Shown piece after piece: positions 60,291 through 64,000 of a stretch of 64,000 bases of DNA. Below the pieces are notes generated by a model. That model made no database searches. It was not told the DNA's origin and saw only the letters and a list, made by a program, of their open reading frames with translations. The translations under genes and the position numbers were made by a program. Position 1 is the stretch's first letter; every line of letters begins with the position of its first letter. This DNA comes from Oxytricha trifallax (Eukaryota; Ciliophora; Spirotrichea; Sporadotrichida; Oxytrichidae), in the NCBI GenBank assembly GCA_000711775.1, contig ARYC01000036.1:104266-168265 (forward strand), written 5' to 3'.

Positions 60291-61000
60291 AAAATAAGGT
60301 AATAAAATAATTCATTAATTAAATTTAAGAACTTTAAATAAATTAAACCTGAGGAAGCCAGTCAAATGAAAATTTATCGTCAGCAGCAATTAATTGTGAC
60401 GTTTATAAAACAAAGTTTTGAAAAGTTAATAGTTTTTGTTCAATAAAAAATATGGTGTTGTAGAAATAGATTATCTTTAGCTTATTCAATTTCAAAAAAA
60501 AGCAAAGAGCAAATTCTTAAATTACAAAATATTAGAGAATAAAAAGCTAAAACAACTTGGATATTGAGAATTTATAAGATAACTATTTAATTTTTATGTG
60601 GATTATTGGGCTTAAATTTGTTGACGAAATTGCATTTACTTTCTTTAAAGCTACAGGTTATTTAAATCAAAATTACTAGTAATATCTTTTTTTAATAGAA
60701 AACTAATTAAAGTTGGTTAAGTAAGGCATAAAGGACAACTTAAAGAATTGACAAGGATACTACTTCAGAAACAGTAGGAAATGTTTTAATATGGATTGAA
60801 AAGCAAAGATCAAGATGGAACAGTTCATTTTAAGAAAAGCGATAATTATAAGACGGCACATGGTGTAAACTCAGAAAGCCTGTAGAAATTAAGTAGATTA
60901 TTGAAAAAAATGATTTCTACTGGAATGTATTGTGAAGTTTTTTTAAGGAAAATAACCTAAGGCAAGGGTTCATAAAGATGAAAAATGAATTGGAATGAGT
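60291..61000 (+). pseudogene. Coiled-coil gene, 3' part (split by the transposon)
   Basis: Directly after the transposon, ciliate-code open stretches resume: IKPEEASQMKIYRQQQLIVT, KYGVVEIDYLQLIQFQKKAK, LKFVDEIAFTFFKATGYLNQ, and in a third frame KGQLKELTRILLQKQQEMFQ with YKTAHGVNSESLQKLSRLLK. GC is above background. Several frames are open, as happens when only TGA stops, so joins are uncertain. The part is probably the continuation of the gene at 57.0-57.8 kb, which the transposon interrupts; whether excision restores one frame cannot be decided by eye. Confidence 0.4.
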
Positions 61001-61835
61001 TGTAAATCGAATCCAATATAACCAAATTAATTCATTTATTTAAAGGTAATTGGATACCCTAATAATTTTTTATGACAAAGAGATAAGATTTTCAAAAATT
61101 TACTGCTAAATTGCATGAGAATAGCTATATTTGTTCTTACTCCATTAACATTACTAAATAATATTATATTATTTTTAGCTCTAAGATTATACTATTGACC
61201 CTTAAAATATTAAAGTGAAAAAATCATCCATTTAGGTATTCATTGCCCTTAAATCAATTATTAAATAATTAGCAAATCTAATTTCTTACTCACTAAAAAA
61301 TATAATTTTTTGTTTATTTATTTTTAGTTATCTGATCAATTTTAAGTATATGAACCTTAGTATTAATCAAAATGAAATGATATTAAACTAATAATAAAAC
61401 TTGTTAAATAAAAATAAATATATTTTCTTAAAAAAATGATAAAACTTATTGTTTTTATTAGTTAAAAAGATATAATTTATTCTTCATTATCAAATAATGT
61501 AACCAAAACGAAAACTTAAAGGAAAAATTAATTAAAATTAAAAATAATAAATATTAATAAAAAATGGTTTTAGTATAATTGAAAATCTAAAAATAATAAT
61601 TTGCATGAAGAATAACAAAGCATTTTAATTTTTCCTTACTTTCTTCCAAATAATTATAATAATAAATATTCAATGAATGTATAATTAATTCCAGGAATAA
61701 TAAACAATACTGGTTTATCCATAATAAATACTCTCCATTAAACCCTACTTTTTCAGTCAGCTATTATATACTAACCTACTCTACTAAGAAAAATTAATTG
61801 CATATTCAACTATTTTTGGATTCTAAATCAATACA
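61001..61835. other. AT-rich stretch with the ciliate-bacterial junction
   Basis: AT-rich DNA like the rest of the ciliate part. The bacterial sequence is certain only from the rep stop codon at 61,836. No bacterial terminator hairpin or terminal repeat marks the junction. Confidence 0.5.
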
Positions 61836-63842
61836 CTACTCACCAGTTTGTTTAAGAAGTGAGCGTAATAAACCAAATTTATGCTGAAGTTCATTTTTGT
61901 CATTAATTTTTTCATGCCTGCGCCTAGCTTCATCGACAATATTGTTATTACCCATTTCCGCCAAAAACCGTGAACGCTCACGTACTTCAAGCGACCCAGC
62001 TTTACGTCTTTGTTCACAATAGCTTATAGTCAGCTCATACTGGGCTCTAGTAATACCAACATACATCAAACGGCGTTCTTCTTCAATCATATCACTGGCT
62101 AACGACTCTTGATGAGGCAGGATCCCCTCTTCACAGCCGATCAAAAAAACATACGGATATTCAAGACCCTTTGCAGCATGAAGCGTGGTTAACTTGATGG
62201 CATTAGGCTCTTCCTCACCTCTACCGTCCAGAAGACTTATTAATGCAATATTCTGTACCAATTCAGGTAACGACTTATTATCTTCATCACCCTTTTTTGT
62301 TAGCCATTCAACAAAACTTAGGACATTCCCATATTTTTTTTCTGCACTCTTTGGCTCTTCCATATCGTATAGATAAGTCTCATAGTTTATCGACTTAAGT
62401 AACTGCTGGAGAAGATCACCTGCACGTTCCTTTTCCTGTCGTTCCTGAATGTAATTTATAAATTTACCAAAAGTAAGAAGTGATTCATGCTGAGTCGGAT
62501 TACATTCTACTGCAAAACCTTCTTCAAATAATGCAGCAAACAGAGAAAGCTGACGCCTACTTGCATATTCAGAAAGACGTTTTAGGGTAACTTCACCGAT
62601 CCCCCGTTTTGGCGTAGTAACCGCACGGATAAATGCAGTATCATCGTCTTCGTTATAAATAAGCCGCAAATATGACATAATATCTTTAATCTCGGCACGA
62701 TCAAAAAATGACTGCCCACCTGCAATGGTGTATGGTATTTTGTAATTGCGTAATGCCTGTTCCAGCACTCTTGACTGATAATTACTTCGATATAAAATTG
62801 AATAATCTGAGAAACGAGTATTATTATGTAACTGATGTAACATTATTCGCCTTGCAATGGTATCAGCCTCAGACTCTTCATTATTACAGCTAATTACCTT
62901 GATTGCCTCACCATTACCGTATTCACTCCAGAGTTTTTTCTCAAATAATTTGGGGTTATTTTGAATAACGCTATTGGCGGCACTCAAAATGGTTAAAGTT
63001 GAACGATAATTCTGCTCCAGCTTGATTATTTGCAGCTTAGGATAATCAGTCTGTAGCAGCTTAAGATTTTCTGAATTAGCTCCACGCCAAGCATAAATAG
63101 ATTGATCATCATCACCAACTGCTGTAAATTGCCCCTGACTACCACCTAGAAGTTTGATTAATCTATACTGACTGGTATTGGTATCCTGATATTCATCAAT
63201 CAATAAATAACGAATTTTTAACTGCCATTTATGCAAAACAGCAAGATTTGAAGACAGCAGATCAACTGGCACACGAATCAGATCATCAAAGTCGAATGCC
63301 TGATAAACTTTCAATAAATCCTGATATTGCTGATAAACCTGTGCCTTAAACCATAATGTCTCATCACTTTTATCCGCCATCACCCGCTCTGGACTAATAA
63401 AACCATTTTTCCAAAGAGAAATCTGCCCCTGTAAATCGCGAATTATGTTCTTATCTGTAGTCTCAACAATGTCGCTAATAATTTTCCCACAATCATAGCT
63501 ATCCAAAATCGAGAAGTTTTTTTTATAACCAAGCTGCAAAGCCTCTTCCCGAAGGATCTTTAGACCCAGAGCGTGAAACGTACAAATCGTCAAACCACGA
63601 ACATTCAGCCCCTGAACAAGTTTTGTCGCGCGCTCCTGCATTTCTTTGGCAGCTTTATTGGTGAAAGTGATAGCAGTGATATGTTTTGCCTGAAAGCCAC
63701 GTTCCTTGATAAGGTAAGCAATCTTATGCGTTATTACCCGAGTTTTACCACTTCCAGCTCCAGCTAAAACCAGTAATGGACCACTAGTGTGAGTAACAGC
63801 CTCACGTTGGGCAGGATTTAATTTATTCAGTAGTTCTTGCAT
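61836..63842 (-). CDS. rep: ATP-dependent DNA helicase Rep (UvrD/Rep family)
   Basis: A complete 668-residue SF1A helicase, the usual length for Rep (E. coli ~673). It unwinds DNA 3'-5' and helps replication forks past obstacles. Motifs in order: Q motif LNPAQREAV (8-16), Walker A GAGSGKT (28-34), Ia AITFTNKAAKEM, Walker B LLIDEYQDT, III VGDDDQSIYAWRGA, IV LEQNYRST, V TTLHAAKGLEYPYVF, VI EEERRLMYVGITRA. The start is ATG 63,842; the ATG is next to a divergent gene with 58 bp between. The stop is TAG, and Gln is encoded only by CAA/CAG, so it uses the standard code, unlike every gene to its left. GC is markedly higher. It is a proteobacterial-type gene, intact. Confidence 0.97.
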   Translation of the reverse strand: MQELLNKLNPAQREAVTHTSGPLLVLAGAGSGKTRVITHKIAYLIKERGFQAKHITAITFTNKAAKEMQERATKLVQGLNVRGLTICTFHALGLKILREEALQLGYKKNFSILDSYDCGKIISDIVETTDKNIIRDLQGQISLWKNGFISPERVMADKSDETLWFKAQVYQQYQDLLKVYQAFDFDDLIRVPVDLLSSNLAVLHKWQLKIRYLLIDEYQDTNTSQYRLIKLLGGSQGQFTAVGDDDQSIYAWRGANSENLKLLQTDYPKLQIIKLEQNYRSTLTILSAANSVIQNNPKLFEKKLWSEYGNGEAIKVISCNNEESEADTIARRIMLHQLHNNTRFSDYSILYRSNYQSRVLEQALRNYKIPYTIAGGQSFFDRAEIKDIMSYLRLIYNEDDDTAFIRAVTTPKRGIGEVTLKRLSEYASRRQLSLFAALFEEGFAVECNPTQHESLLTFGKFINYIQERQEKERAGDLLQQLLKSINYETYLYDMEEPKSAEKKYGNVLSFVEWLTKKGDEDNKSLPELVQNIALISLLDGRGEEEPNAIKLTTLHAAKGLEYPYVFLIGCEEGILPHQESLASDMIEEERRLMYVGITRAQYELTISYCEQRRKAGSLEVRERSRFLAEMGNNNIVDEARRRHEKINDKNELQHKFGLLRSLLKQTGE

Positions 63843-63900
63843 CTATGCTAAAATTTTGCGTTATAAAAGAACTGTATTTTAACCGAACTAGAGGGCGTCA
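63843..63900. promoter_or_regulatory. Divergent rep/apaH promoter region
   Basis: Only 58 bp separate the two start codons, so both bacterial promoters must be here or overlap the genes. AGAGGG six bases before the apaH ATG is a plausible ribosome-binding site. A TATAA-like box (TTATAA near 63,862) is compatible with a -10 element but not proven. Confidence 0.45.
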
Positions 63901-64000
63901 ATGGCTAGATATGCAATAGGAGATATTCAAGGTTGCTATAAAGAACTCATGCAATTGCTTAAAATCATTGATTTTAACCCAAGTAAGGATATGCTTTATC
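63901..64000 (+). CDS. apaH: Diadenosine tetraphosphatase ApaH, N-terminus (cut by window end)
   Basis: Starts [20 protein letters not shown] and continues 33 residues to the window edge. The GDIQG motif is the first metal-binding motif (GDxxG) of the calcineurin-like phosphoesterases, and the [10 protein letters not shown] start is characteristic of symmetrical Ap4A hydrolases, which split Ap4A into two ADP. Divergent from rep. Standard code. The rest lies outside the window. Confidence 0.9.
   Translation, partial: MARYAIGDIQGCYKELMQLLKIIDFNPSKDMLY

Noticed and set aside
62185-63767. Several plus-strand ORFs of 61-64 codons
   Set aside because: They are antisense shadows of the intact rep gene.

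Overview
The first ~61.8 kb look like very AT-rich germline (micronuclear-type) DNA from a ciliate that reads TAA and TAG as glutamine. Almost every recognisable gene runs open only under that code, ends at TGA, and has tiny GT-AG introns (31-50 nt). The best match is a spirotrich/hypotrich micronucleus. The mobile elements resemble the telomere-bearing elements (TBE) of Oxytricha: an IS630/Tc1-type transposase, a small '22 kDa-type' protein and a C2H2 zinc-finger/kinase protein. A karyorelict-like code in which TGA can also be tryptophan is a possible alternative, because several otherwise open genes contain isolated in-frame TGA.

Layout: a gene fragment at 1-598; AT-rich DNA with small remnants to 7.4 kb; element A (7.4-11.2 kb: zinc-finger-MT-A70, 22 kDa-type, transposase); element B (12.4-15.7 kb: transposase, 22 kDa-type, zinc-finger remnant with a foldback insertion); a degenerate repeat field (16.3-17.3 kb); unrecognised genes at 17.4-20.2 kb; a possible ISXO2-like remnant at 21 kb; a 262-bp MITE with telomere-like ends at 23.3 kb; a small secreted-type ORF at 25.0 kb; long AT-rich desert; a coiled-coil-like gene at 30.9 kb; element C (32.2-35.6 kb: transposase, 22 kDa-type, zinc-finger kinase, telomere-like end); a 643-bp foldback element at 36.5 kb; desert; a solo 22 kDa-type copy E at 46 kb; element D (50.1-55.1 kb: large SF2 helicase, 22 kDa-type, transposase); a second zinc-finger-MT-A70 gene (55.3-56.2 kb); and a coiled-coil gene split by a 2.47-kb inverted-repeat transposon that itself holds a 624-bp foldback element (57.8-60.3 kb).

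The mobile elements share one plan. The 22 kDa-type gene and the transposase are always convergent (tail to tail). Where a third gene can be assigned, it starts back to back with the 22 kDa-type gene. That third slot holds a zinc-finger kinase in C, a zinc-finger-MT-A70 adenine methyltransferase in A, a zinc-finger remnant in B and an SF2 helicase in D. Most copies carry frameshifts or TGA stops and are decaying. The three foldback/TIR elements whose ends I could fix each have 8-bp target duplications.

The last ~2.2 kb (61,836-64,000) is unlike the rest. It has higher GC, standard code and compact divergent genes: an intact bacterial rep helicase and the start of apaH. This is probably proteobacterial DNA from an endosymbiont, a food bacterium or an assembly join. 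I cannot place the junction exactly.
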